Assembly: GCA_031254035.1 (NCBI GenBank)
Contig: JAIRVF010000105.1
Coordinates: 1 to 32,079, forward strand
DNA: 32,079 nucleotides
Reading direction: 5' to 3'
From: Paenibacillus sp.
GTDB lineage: Bacteria; Bacillota; Bacilli; Paenibacillales; Paenibacillaceae
The position numbers and the translations under genes are program-made. The notes under the pieces were generated by a model. That model was not told where the DNA came from. It searched no databases and saw only the letters and a program-made list of their open reading frames with translations. Below, in pieces: positions 15,555 through 23,654 of the stretch. Position 1 is the stretch's first letter; every line of letters begins with the position of its first letter.

Positions 15555-16943
15555 CTATTGAATCCGAAAGACATGGGCGATCGGAGCCTTGTCCAGACGC
15601 TCCACTTCCGGCAGCTTCACCGCGATGCCCTTCTCCGTCCGGCGGCATTCAAGTTTGTCTTGTCCGCCGACCAGATCGATTCGGCTGAAATCCGTCTGAA
15701 GTGGAAGATGAATCTCCTCTGGAACGAATTCGTTTTCATCCTTGTACAAGTAGAAAGCGTAAACCTTGCCGTCTTTTTGGGTGAACTGGATGTTGTCGAC
15801 CGAGTAAGGCTCGCAAATCCGCGTGCCGTATATGGCTTCGCCATGAACCTTCAGCCAAGCTCCCATTCCCTGAATTCGGGAAATGGCCGTCTTGGATATT
15901 CTGCCATCCGGTTGAGGTCCGACATTAAGAGCCAAGTTACCGCCTTTGGCCACGATCTCCACAAGAAGGTGAATGAGCTGGCGTACCGATTTATAGTTGT
16001 CCTCATAACGGAAAGAAAACGCCGTACCCATCGTGATACAGCTTTCCCACGGCACATGAAGCGCCCGCTCAGGCAGCGTCTGCTCCGGTGTAATCAGATT
16101 CTCGTAAGGTCCGCCAACCGTGCGGTCCGCCGAGAGAAGCCATGGCTGGATCTTGCGAGCTTTCTCCACGACTTCGCCCAGTCGGATGTTTTGGTCACGA
16201 TAATCGTTGACCCACCCGGCGTCAAGCCAGAGTACGTCGATCCGGCCATAATTCGTCATCAGCTCCATGATCTGCTCATGAGTGAACTGAACAAACTGTT
16301 CCCACAGCCAAGGATATTCCTTCGGATCATAGGTTGGTCCCCGAGATGTCGTAGTTCCCTGCCGCATGCCTGACACCCAGTAATAAGGCGTGTGCCAATC
16401 CGCCTTGGAGAAGTATGCGGATATGCCAAGGCCCCTCGCCCGGAAAGCATTAAACAGCTGCTTAGTAATATCCGCATATTTATGCGTATGGTACGGGCAA
16501 TCCAGTCCGGTGATACGGTAGTTTGTCGTCCGGGTATCCCACATACAGAACCCGTCATGATGTTTGGTTGTAAAATTCAAATATTTAAACCCATTCTCGG
16601 CAGCAAGATCAGCCCAAAGGTCAGGCTGAAAGCGAAGCGGATTAAACGTTTTGTTCAAGTCAAAATACTGCCGTTTCAATTCCTCCGTATCGATGTCCCA
16701 GTCAACCTCGTTACGCGACCATTCTTCGTCCACGTCGCTCAGTGCCCATGACTCAACGAGACCAAGCTGCGAATACGGCCCCCAATGCATCATGAGTCCA
16801 AGCTTCTGGTCCTTGAACCATTCCAGACGCTCCAGCAGCAGTGGATCTACAGGCTTCACCCAATTCTCTTCACTGCTGTAATGGTGTACCCCTTGTTCAA
16901 CTACGGATTCGAATTCTTCATCAGGCAATTTATTCTCACTCAT
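15555..16943 (-). CDS. Alpha-L-fucosidase, GH29 (second copy, different subgroup)
   Basis: A 462-aa GH29 enzyme, clearly different from its neighbour. It has an N-terminal extension of about 38 residues before the barrel (RLEWFKDQKLGLMMHWGPYS), KHHDGFCMWDTRTTNY (residues 127-142), and the nucleophile Asp241 in GRIDVLWLDAGW. Its large 180-215 loop, rich in aromatic residues and Gly, is absent from the first copy and may shape linkage or aglycone choice. No signal peptide. GGAGGGG lies 6 nt before the ATG at 16943. It is the first gene of the minus-strand enzyme operon and diverges from the AraC-type regulator, 151 bp away. Having two dissimilar fucosidases suggests two linkage types in the natural substrate. 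Confidence 0.93.
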   Translation of the reverse strand: MSENKLPDEEFESVVEQGVHHYSSEENWVKPVDPLLLERLEWFKDQKLGLMMHWGPYSQLGLVESWALSDVDEEWSRNEVDWDIDTEELKRQYFDLNKTFNPLRFQPDLWADLAAENGFKYLNFTTKHHDGFCMWDTRTTNYRITGLDCPYHTHKYADITKQLFNAFRARGLGISAYFSKADWHTPYYWVSGMRQGTTTSRGPTYDPKEYPWLWEQFVQFTHEQIMELMTNYGRIDVLWLDAGWVNDYRDQNIRLGEVVEKARKIQPWLLSADRTVGGPYENLITPEQTLPERALHVPWESCITMGTAFSFRYEDNYKSVRQLIHLLVEIVAKGGNLALNVGPQPDGRISKTAISRIQGMGAWLKVHGEAIYGTRICEPYSVDNIQFTQKDGKVYAFYLYKDENEFVPEEIHLPLQTDFSRIDLVGGQDKLECRRTEKGIAVKLPEVERLDKAPIAHVFRIQ

Positions 16944-17094
16944 GGTATCCCCTCCATACTGGATTCGTTTATCCTTCGGTGTTGTGACACTCTACTTCGA
17001 ATTCTTTCACTTGCCACCCATGTCCAAATAACCGAATTGTTGGTATCATTAAAAAATGCACACGCAAATGATCAGCTAACAGGAGGCAGAATAA
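16944..17094. promoter_or_regulatory. Divergent control region of enzyme operon and AraC regulator
   Basis: This 151-bp gap must hold the promoters of both the fucosidase operon (minus) and the regulator gene (plus). Candidate elements are weak. On the minus strand a TTGGAC lies about 17 bp from GAATTC. On the plus strand TTGCCA is present without a convincing -10. The plus ribosome binding site AGGAGG (17081-17086) is clear. No good cre site is seen here, unlike upstream of the ABC genes. An operator for the AraC protein is expected but I cannot define it. Confidence 0.35.
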
Positions 17095-19389
17095 TTGAAA
17101 CAAAACTATTTTAAATCCAAGCTATTCTTAAAATATATCTGGTCCTACTTATTTATCTTGCTGATTCCATTAGTGCTCATGACGATTTTTATTTATGAAA
17201 ACGCAGTCACAAATCTCCGTTCCGAAATCGAACATTCACGCCTTGCCCAATTAACACAGGCCAAAGTGATCATTGATGGACGGATGAAAGAGCTTAGCGA
17301 AATTGCTACCCGCATCTCCTATGATAAGAGACTGACTCATTACCAGGTTCATGACCCGATATCCAGCGGAGAGTCCATTCAAGCGCTAGATCAATACAAG
17401 GCAACCAGCTCGATTATCGGAGAGATTTATTTGTATTTTCATAATGACGATAAAATCTACTCCAGCAAAGGTCTGAATAATTTCGATGTGTTTACGAATA
17501 ATCTCAGCTTTGGAACCTGGGACAAAAACACGCTTTTCTATGATTTGAATAATGCAAAATATCCGGTCATGCGTCCGGCTGATGTCGTTAGCAATTCTTC
17601 CGGGCTTCAGGAAACGATGCTGGCCTATCTGATTCCGATCACGCCCAACAGTCCCAATCCGCACGGAACGATCATGTATCTGATCAAAGAATCCGAGCTT
17701 ACGAGTCTCGTTGATTCAATTCTGGGAAACTATCAGGGCCAGACCTATATCCTCGATAACGAGGGGAATGTCCTGGTAGACAACCGTCAAGGGGAAGCAT
17801 TATCGAGTGCTGAAGCAAAACCCCTATTCGATCAACTCACGCCCGGTATTGACGACCGCGTCATTAACGGACAAGCTCACTCGATCGTATCCGTGAAGTC
17901 CCAAAGCAATGGCTGGACCTATGTCACGATCATGCCAAGCGCCCAATTCTTCAGCAGTGTCCTGCATGTTCGCAGCTTCATCATCTTGCTCTTTATCATC
18001 ATCGTGGTCGTTGGCGCAGCAATCGCGCTCGTCCTGGCCAAAATGCAGTATCAGCCCATTTCGATGCTGGTTGAGTTTGCTGCCTTCAAATCCGGTTCGC
18101 CTTCAGGTGAATCCAGCGTGTCAGGAAATGAGCTTGACCGAATCCGGAGCGCTCTGCAGGAATACAGCTCGCGGGTCGACCTTCAGGAACCGTTTGCCCG
18201 CCATCACTTTCTGTCCACACTACTCAAATATGGTAATGCACAGAGCCTGACGCCAGAGCTTCGAGGGGCTTTCGATCTGGATTTCAACCGTTCCCGTTAC
18301 TTCGTGATGGTCATCGGATGGGATGAAGATGAACACAACGGTGCACAGGAGCATCAGGAAATGATTGATCTGCTCACCCAGATTGAATTTCCGGAGCTGG
18401 CCGCCCATGGATACGGTGTCGAACTGTCAAGAGTGGATCAAATCGGTCTCATCATTAACTTCGATCTTGATGACAAATCCGAAGAGTTTGAGCATAAACG
18501 GCTGATTGCCGAAGCTGTACGCAGCAACTTGCTCGATAGCTTCGATATCGTTCCAACGATCGGAGTCGGAACTTCCTATTCCAGTCCGGACCAGTTGAAC
18601 CAGTCCTATATTGAAGCATGTTCGGCGTACGAGCTTCGGGTATCTACCGATCACGGATCCGTCAATTATTTTGAAAAGATGTCCGATACGTCTGATCATA
18701 CGTTTTGGATTCCGAACAATAATCTGATGAAGTTATCCCAAAGTTTGAAACAAGGCAGCTACGATGTTGCGGGACAGATCATTCATTCAGCTTTCATGAA
18801 CTTACACTCATCCGAGCTTTCGGCATTATTCATCCGCTGTATCTGCTTTGACCTGCTTAATACGATCTTAAAAACCGCTTCCGAACTGGGCAATCATCAC
18901 AACCTGATGCAGGAAATTACGCCTAATCTGCTTTACAGCAGCTCATTGGACGAGCTGGAAGACGGTCTGCTCAAGCTAGCTTCCCAAATCTGTGAGCAGG
19001 TAGAACAGGATAACCATCAGGAAGAGCAGTCCATCATCGACCGAATCGTTGCTTATATCGATGAGCATTATATGGACAATGCTCTAAGCCTTGAGTCCGT
19101 AGCCTTTGAATTCGGCATCTCGCCTTCGCATGTCAGCCGCTCATTCAAGGAAAAGGTGGGACTGAACTTCATCCAGTACGTATGGCAAAAAAGAGTGGAT
19201 GATGTTAAGCATCAGCTCAAAACAACCAGCGATCCATTAAAGGACATTATCCTGAAAGTTGGATACCAAGATGCGCCGAACTTCATCCGCAAGTTCAAAA
19301 AAGAAACAGGTTATACGCCGGGACAATACCGCAAAATGTTCTCGCAGCATGGCGGGACCGAATCCAATCCGGATTTGGACGCCGAATAA
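17095..19389 (+). CDS. Membrane-anchored AraC-type transcriptional regulator
   Basis: A 764-aa one-component regulator. A transmembrane helix at about residues 15-35 (YLFILLIPLVLMTIFIYE) is followed by an extracytoplasmic region of about 250 residues of the Cache type. A second helix lies at about 290-312 (IILLFIIIVVVGAAIALVLA). After a cytoplasmic linker of about 340 residues comes an AraC double helix-turn-helix at about 660-755 (LSLESVAFEFGISPSHVSRS, then PLKDIILKVGYQDAPNFIRK). Paenibacillus has many such proteins beside LplABC-type transporters; they sense external sugars or binding proteins and control the local genes. The start is a TTG at 17095, 8 nt after AGGAGG. It lies between, and probably activates, the divergent fucosidase operon and the convergent ABC operon. 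Confidence 0.92.
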   Translation: MKQNYFKSKLFLKYIWSYLFILLIPLVLMTIFIYENAVTNLRSEIEHSRLAQLTQAKVIIDGRMKELSEIATRISYDKRLTHYQVHDPISSGESIQALDQYKATSSIIGEIYLYFHNDDKIYSSKGLNNFDVFTNNLSFGTWDKNTLFYDLNNAKYPVMRPADVVSNSSGLQETMLAYLIPITPNSPNPHGTIMYLIKESELTSLVDSILGNYQGQTYILDNEGNVLVDNRQGEALSSAEAKPLFDQLTPGIDDRVINGQAHSIVSVKSQSNGWTYVTIMPSAQFFSSVLHVRSFIILLFIIIVVVGAAIALVLAKMQYQPISMLVEFAAFKSGSPSGESSVSGNELDRIRSALQEYSSRVDLQEPFARHHFLSTLLKYGNAQSLTPELRGAFDLDFNRSRYFVMVIGWDEDEHNGAQEHQEMIDLLTQIEFPELAAHGYGVELSRVDQIGLIINFDLDDKSEEFEHKRLIAEAVRSNLLDSFDIVPTIGVGTSYSSPDQLNQSYIEACSAYELRVSTDHGSVNYFEKMSDTSDHTFWIPNNNLMKLSQSLKQGSYDVAGQIIHSAFMNLHSSELSALFIRCICFDLLNTILKTASELGNHHNLMQEITPNLLYSSSLDELEDGLLKLASQICEQVEQDNHQEEQSIIDRIVAYIDEHYMDNALSLESVAFEFGISPSHVSRSFKEKVGLNFIQYVWQKRVDDVKHQLKTTSDPLKDIILKVGYQDAPNFIRKFKKETGYTPGQYRKMFSQHGGTESNPDLDAE

Positions 19390-19391
19390 TG

Positions 19392-19439
19392 ATGAAAGCC
19401 AACATCCAGTCGAAATGGCCGGAACATGTTGGCTTTCAT
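19392..19439 (+). terminator. Strong hairpin terminator after the AraC gene
   Basis: A perfect 14-bp inverted repeat (ATGAAAGCCAACAT at 19392-19405 and ATGTTGGCTTTCAT at 19426-19439) with a 20-nt loop, followed by GTTTTCT. It begins two bases after the regulator's stop codon. The converging substrate-binding-protein gene ends 44 bases away, so the hairpin may serve both directions. Confidence 0.85.
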
Positions 19440-19483
19440 GTTTTCTAGAGCCAGAATCTAACCCTGCCCCTTACGTGCTAAGG

Positions 19484-21082
19484 TTATTTCCCAGTGTTCC
19501 AGCGGTCGTATGCGCCTTGATACAATTCGACGATACGGTCTCCGCCCATTTTTTTGATTTGTGCAATATACTTGTCCCAATTCGTGAGCGGCTCCTGTCC
19601 TGTCACAAACTTCGCTTCCATTTGCTTCACGTACGTATCCAGGTCAGACATCAATGCACTAGCTTCGCTTTGCTCTTCATTGGTCAAGTATACGTTAGGG
19701 AATGGAGACTTGCCGATTGGAACAAGTTTCTCTTCATTTTCCTTGTCGAGCCATCCATCAAAATCGCTTTTTAGCCCTTTGGTGAGCTCGCTGGAGTTCA
19801 TGCCAGGTGTCAGAAATGCGTAGTTTGGCGTCATTGTGCCGCGGAATTCCTCGCGGTCTTTCCCTCCTGGAACAGGTAGCCATTCTTTTTCATGGGTCTC
19901 TTTGTTTTTGTACTTCCACAAAAGATTCTCAGGCCCTTGGGCAAACAGCGTAGCTCCATCATAGCCGTATTGGTAGTCGATCCAGCGCATGGTCGCTTCC
20001 GGCGAAGGGTTTTTGCTTGTAATGGCAAAGGTTCCTTGGGCTGAAATGCCCGGGTGTTTACCGTATACTGGAGAACCTTCGACCTCGCTCTTCACCGGCG
20101 TCATCAGCGGGTTATCTTCACTAGGCTCTCCGCCGAGCGTAAAGTAAGGGAAATAGTCGTTAAACACTGCAACTTGGTTGTTTTTACCTTTCGCTTTCTT
20201 TTGCTCAGGCGTTTGAGAGAACGTCTCGTGATCTAGTAAATCTTCCTTCCACAGACGATTCAAGAACGTCAAGTAACCTTTATAGCCTTCTTCTTGAGGC
20301 GTGTAATGGACCTTGCTGTCCTTGTCGGCATAAATGACTTCACTATAAATGCCCCAGAAGCCCAAGAAGTACATGCGCAAATCATCCAGCTTCACGGATG
20401 TCAGCGGAATTTCGTCTTTTTTGCCGTTGCCGTTCGGGTCTTCTTCTTTTACGCGCTTGAGATACGTGTACAGTTCTTCCGTCGTTTTTGGCAGCTCCGT
20501 AATATTAAGGGCTTTCAGGAATTTGCCGTTATACCACATTGGGCTTCGGTACCATACGGCGGACAAATCGATATTCGGAAGCGCATAGATATGTCCGTCA
20601 GGCGTCGTAAAAGACTTGCGGATATCCGGATGCTCGTCAAAAATCTTTTTGAGGTTAGGCGCATACCCTTCATCGATATATTTCTCCAAAGGAATCAGTA
20701 CGCCTTGCGTTCCGTATGTTACCTGATCCCCCGATTTGAGGTCCGCGCCGTAAAATACGTCAGGCAAGTCGCCGCTGGCAAACACGAGATTTTTCTTAGT
20801 GGCAAAACTGTCAATCGGCGAAAGCTGGTAGTTGAATTTAATTCCTGACAGCTTTTCCATCTCCTGAGTCACAGGCATTTTGTTCCAATCGGCAACTCCT
20901 GCATCCTGAGACATCATTGTTAGCGTAAGCAGTTTCTCAACGATTGGAAAACCTTCCTTTTTAACACCTTCTGCGCTAGTGGAAGAACCCCCGTCCCCTT
21001 TCGACGAGCCGCATGCTGCAAGCAAAGTTGCGGATAGGGTGAGGCAAAGTAAAATGGATGATGCCTTGCGTAGTCTCTTCAT
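19484..21082 (-). CDS. ABC transporter sugar-binding lipoprotein (LplA-like)
   Basis: A 532-aa extracellular solute-binding protein. It has a lipoprotein signal peptide: basic start, hydrophobic stretch and lipobox LLAAC with the acylated Cys24, then a Gly/Ser-rich tether. The mature protein has the long type-1 fold of LplA/YtcQ-type oligosaccharide receptors (for example FASGDLPDVFYGADLKSGDQ near 97-116). This size class is typical of Bacillales importers for complex oligosaccharides. It is the last gene of an operon after the two permeases, the usual LplB-LplC-LplA order. The substrate is not predictable from sequence; neighbouring enzymes suggest a fucosylated or GlcNAc-containing oligosaccharide. 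Confidence 0.93.
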   Translation of the reverse strand: MKRLRKASSILLCLTLSATLLAACGSSKGDGGSSTSAEGVKKEGFPIVEKLLTLTMMSQDAGVADWNKMPVTQEMEKLSGIKFNYQLSPIDSFATKKNLVFASGDLPDVFYGADLKSGDQVTYGTQGVLIPLEKYIDEGYAPNLKKIFDEHPDIRKSFTTPDGHIYALPNIDLSAVWYRSPMWYNGKFLKALNITELPKTTEELYTYLKRVKEEDPNGNGKKDEIPLTSVKLDDLRMYFLGFWGIYSEVIYADKDSKVHYTPQEEGYKGYLTFLNRLWKEDLLDHETFSQTPEQKKAKGKNNQVAVFNDYFPYFTLGGEPSEDNPLMTPVKSEVEGSPVYGKHPGISAQGTFAITSKNPSPEATMRWIDYQYGYDGATLFAQGPENLLWKYKNKETHEKEWLPVPGGKDREEFRGTMTPNYAFLTPGMNSSELTKGLKSDFDGWLDKENEEKLVPIGKSPFPNVYLTNEEQSEASALMSDLDTYVKQMEAKFVTGQEPLTNWDKYIAQIKKMGGDRIVELYQGAYDRWNTGK

Positions 21083-21121
21083 TATGTGTGCAACTCCTTT
21101 TTATGTTATTAATGGCAAAGA

Positions 21122-22030
21122 TCAGCCCTTTACGGAACCAATCATAACACCCTGAACGAAGTAACGCTGTAGGAAAGGATAAATGACAATGACTGGAATC
21201 GTCGCTACAATGATGACCGCATATTTAACCAGTGCCGCAATTTCCGCTTTACTATTCATGGCTGCTGCAGTGGTAGCATCGATCGCTCCGCCGCCTTGAG
21301 CAGCCATTTGCTGCAGAACCAGAATTTGTCGCAATACCAGTTGAAGCGGATATTTGGCGGAATCATTCAAGTAAATCATTGCCGGGAAATAGCTGTTCCA
21401 ATTACCTACACCGTAAAATAAAGCCATTACCGCGATAATCGGCATCGATAGCGGAAGTATAATTTTAAGAAATAGTCTCATATTCGTACATCCGTCGATT
21501 TGGGCAGCTTCCTGTAGTTCTTTTGGAATAGAGCTTTGGAAGAACGTGCGGGAGACGATGATGTTCCAAATCGATGCCGCCGATGGAATAACGATCGCCC
21601 ACATCGTATTGACCATGCCGAGCTGTTTAACGAGCAAATAGCTCGGTACCAGGCCACCGCCAAAAAACATGGTGACCATAAACATGCCCATAAAGAAGTT
21701 CCGTCCAACAAAATCCTTGCGGCTTAAGGCATATGCTGCAGGCAGCGTGACCACCAGGTTGATCATCGTTCCGACGACCGTATACAAAATGGTGTTGCCG
21801 TAGCCGATCCAAATGCTTGAGTTTTCAAACACCCTTTTATAACCGTCAAATGTAATTCCTTTCGGCCATAACCACATCTCGCCGGAGGCGACCATCTTCG
21901 GATCGCTGATCGACGCGCTGATCATATAGACCACAGGATAGAACACGATTAAAAAAGCAAGGAATACATAAATGTAGTTACAAATCAAAAACACTTTGTC
22001 GCGTTTGGTTTCTTTTACACCTGAAAGCAT
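21122..22030 (-). CDS. Carbohydrate ABC transporter permease (LplC-like)
   Basis: A 302-aa inner-membrane permease with six predicted helices, the first at about residues 18-38 (YIYVFLAFLIVFYPVVYMI). The ABC-coupling EAA loop is ELQEAAQIDGCTNMRLFLKI (about 170-189). It ends in the typical YFVQGVMIGSVKG. It belongs to the MalG/LplC class, which pairs with an LplB-type partner. The start at ATG 22030 follows AAAGGAGGGG; the frame opens earlier at 22081 but that part only overlaps the partner gene. It lies 16 bp after the other permease gene. No ATP-binding subunit is encoded nearby, so a shared MsmX-type ATPase elsewhere is likely. Confidence 0.94.
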   Translation of the reverse strand: MLSGVKETKRDKVFLICNYIYVFLAFLIVFYPVVYMISASISDPKMVASGEMWLWPKGITFDGYKRVFENSSIWIGYGNTILYTVVGTMINLVVTLPAAYALSRKDFVGRNFFMGMFMVTMFFGGGLVPSYLLVKQLGMVNTMWAIVIPSAASIWNIIVSRTFFQSSIPKELQEAAQIDGCTNMRLFLKIILPLSMPIIAVMALFYGVGNWNSYFPAMIYLNDSAKYPLQLVLRQILVLQQMAAQGGGAIDATTAAAMNSKAEIAALVKYAVIIVATIPVIVIYPFLQRYFVQGVMIGSVKG

Positions 22031-22046
22031 TCGTGCCCCTCCTTTC

Positions 22047-23009
22047 TTACCACAAACTATTTTCGCTCGTCCGGCGTACAATCTGGTTCACAACAACCAG
22101 CATCACGCAGTTGATCACAGAGTTAAACAAGCCGATCGCCGTCGAGAAGCTGTACTGTGCATCCACGAGCCCAGAGCGGTACACGAAAGTGGAAATAACG
22201 TCCGAAGATACCATGTTCAGTGGATTTTGCAGCAGCAAGATTTTCTCAAATCCTACCCCAAGTAAACTTCCCATGTTCAAAATAAGCAAAATGGTCATCG
22301 TTGGTATGATCGTTGGAATGTTAATATGGCGAATACGCTGGAATCGCGAAGCCCCGTCGATAATTGCCGCTTCATGAAGACCCGGGTCTACGCCCGAAAG
22401 CGCTGCCAAATAAATGATCGTTCCCCAACCTGCGCTTTGCCATACTCCCGATAAGACGTACATCGTTTTAAACCATCTTGGGTCTGTCAGAAATTCAGGA
22501 GCTTGAAAGCCTAACCCTTCGATGATATGAATGACGATCCCTGTGGATGGAGACAGGAAGGAAATAATCATCCCGGCCATAACCACGACGGAGATAAAGT
22601 GAGGCGCATAAGTGACGGTTTGGGCTAATTTTTTAAAGAAGCCATTTCTCACTTCATTGAAAGCAAGCGCCAGGATGATTGGAATCGGAAATCCAACCGC
22701 CAGTTCATACAAGCTGATACTTAATGTGTTCCATAGCAAGTCCCAAAAATAATACGAATGAAAGAAGCGTTCAAAATGATCAAATCCAACCCATGGGCTT
22801 CCCGTGATTCCTTTGGTAGGGATAAAGTTTTTAAACGCGATTTGAATACCATACATCGGTCCGTAGGAAAAAATAAGAAAGTAGAAAAACGCCGGTGCTA
22901 TGAAAATATACAGTTCCCAGTTCTGTATGATTCTCTTCCAAACACCCTTAGTGTGTTTACCAGGCTTTAACATGGCATCGCCTGAAACGGCAGCTTTAGT
23001 ATCCTGCAT
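22047..23009 (-). CDS. Carbohydrate ABC transporter permease (LplB-like)
   Basis: A 320-aa permease of the MalF/LplB class. It has a cytoplasmic N-terminus, a first helix ELYIFIAPAFFYFLIFSYGP (about residues 32-51), and the substrate-channel loop GFDHFERFFHSYYFWDLLWN (about 74-93). The EAA motif is LHEAAIIDGASRFQRIRHIN (about 211-230). The C-terminus NQIVRRTSENSLW is standard. AAAGGGGTG lies 5 nt before the ATG. It is the first gene of the import operon; a cre site and a candidate promoter lie about 90-150 bp upstream. Confidence 0.94.
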   Translation of the reverse strand: MQDTKAAVSGDAMLKPGKHTKGVWKRIIQNWELYIFIAPAFFYFLIFSYGPMYGIQIAFKNFIPTKGITGSPWVGFDHFERFFHSYYFWDLLWNTLSISLYELAVGFPIPIILALAFNEVRNGFFKKLAQTVTYAPHFISVVVMAGMIISFLSPSTGIVIHIIEGLGFQAPEFLTDPRWFKTMYVLSGVWQSAGWGTIIYLAALSGVDPGLHEAAIIDGASRFQRIRHINIPTIIPTMTILLILNMGSLLGVGFEKILLLQNPLNMVSSDVISTFVYRSGLVDAQYSFSTAIGLFNSVINCVMLVVVNQIVRRTSENSLW

Positions 23010-23099
23010 AGGATCACCCCTTTCATTATGATTGTTTCTCTTGTCTTGTTTCTTACTGCTTCGAATGTATCTTGCCTCTTCGAAGCCCTGCAGGATTAT

Positions 23100-23114
23100 T
23101 GCTAGCGCTTACAT
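23100..23114 (-). promoter_or_regulatory. cre site (CcpA carbon-catabolite repression operator)
   Basis: On the minus strand the 15-mer ATGTAAGCGCTAGCA fits every fixed position of the CcpA cre consensus WTGNAANCGNWNNCW. It lies 91 bp upstream of the first permease gene, just downstream of a candidate -10 box. CcpA binding there would block initiation or early elongation when preferred sugars are present. This supports the ABC operon being for catabolic sugar uptake. Confidence 0.8.
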
Positions 23115-23129
23115 TTGTAACGATAGGAC

Positions 23130-23157
23130 ATTATCAGTTCACTCGTAAATATGTCGT
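23130..23157 (-). promoter_or_regulatory. Candidate sigma-A promoter of the ABC operon
   Basis: On the minus strand, ACGACA (-35, 23157-23152), a 16-bp spacer and GATAAT (-10, 23135-23130). This would place the start near 23122, with the cre site at about +8 to +22. The -35 is a weak match, consistent with a promoter needing an activator. The position relative to the cre site is the main support. Confidence 0.4.
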
Positions 23158-23201
23158 TTATGAGTTCCTAAAACCCGCGCCGTATCAAGGTTTAAGCCGT
23201 T

Positions 23202-23228
23202 TGACAATGACAAGTGACAAGCTGACAA
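23202..23228. repeat. Four TGACAA direct repeats upstream of the ABC promoter
   Basis: TGACAA occurs four times in 27 bp (starts at 23202, 23208, 23215 and 23223; spacings 6, 7 and 8). It lies about 45-70 bp upstream of the candidate -35 of the import operon. Iterated hexamers at this position are compatible with an activator-binding region, plausibly for the AraC-type regulator. That link is inference only. Confidence 0.5.
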
Positions 23229-23429
23229 TGTGTTTTTTTTGCTTGGATGAAGGGGGTTTCATTTTCCATATCAAATATGACCAACCCCTTCAGCAGCAGG
23301 AAAAAACAATATATCTCCTGAGGCAGAGGAGAGTGTTTGAGAAAGTGACTACAAATCGTTAGCATCCTTTTGGACTCGACCTCCGCTTTAAATTGGTTTG
23401 TTGCAAAAGTGTAGTTTCTCTCAGGAATC

Positions 23430-23515
23430 GCTTCATCCGCCTCAAATCCATGAAGTGCGCTCGTATTCCGCTCGAATCTGCAAAGAACCGCTCGTATCCA
23501 CTTCAAACGTCTATC
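23430..23515. repeat. Degenerate GAGCG-centred intergenic repeats
   Basis: Read on the minus strand, the units GATACGAGCGGTTC, GATTCGAGCGGAA, AATACGAGCGCAC and GATTTGAGGCGGA follow each other at about 15-20 bp spacing. This falls in the gene-free stretch 23010-23654, which otherwise holds the ABC control region and a terminator. The pattern resembles the short interspersed repeats often seen between Paenibacillus genes. No coding potential is convincing. Confidence 0.45.
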
Positions 23516-23535
23516 GACGTATTTCTTAAATATTC

Positions 23536-23572
23536 AAAAAAGGACCCAAGGGAATAGCCTTCCCCTAGATCC
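23536..23572 (-). terminator. Rho-independent terminator after the GNAT gene
   Basis: On the minus strand a 13-bp stem (GGATCTAGGGGAA with TTCCCTTGGGTCC, a few G-U pairs) encloses a GGCTA loop and is followed by TTTTTT. It lies about 80 bp past the stop codon of the GNAT gene at 23655. Confidence 0.85.
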
Positions 23573-23654
23573 TCCATAAATCATCATTTTGAATTAGTCC
23601 ATTTCTACGCCGCTAGCACTACAGCCTCAGTATATCGGATAGTTATAACAAACT

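Noticed and set aside
15516..16373. Long plus-strand open frame (285 codons)
   Set aside because: Antisense to the second fucosidase; no domain and no ribosome binding site.
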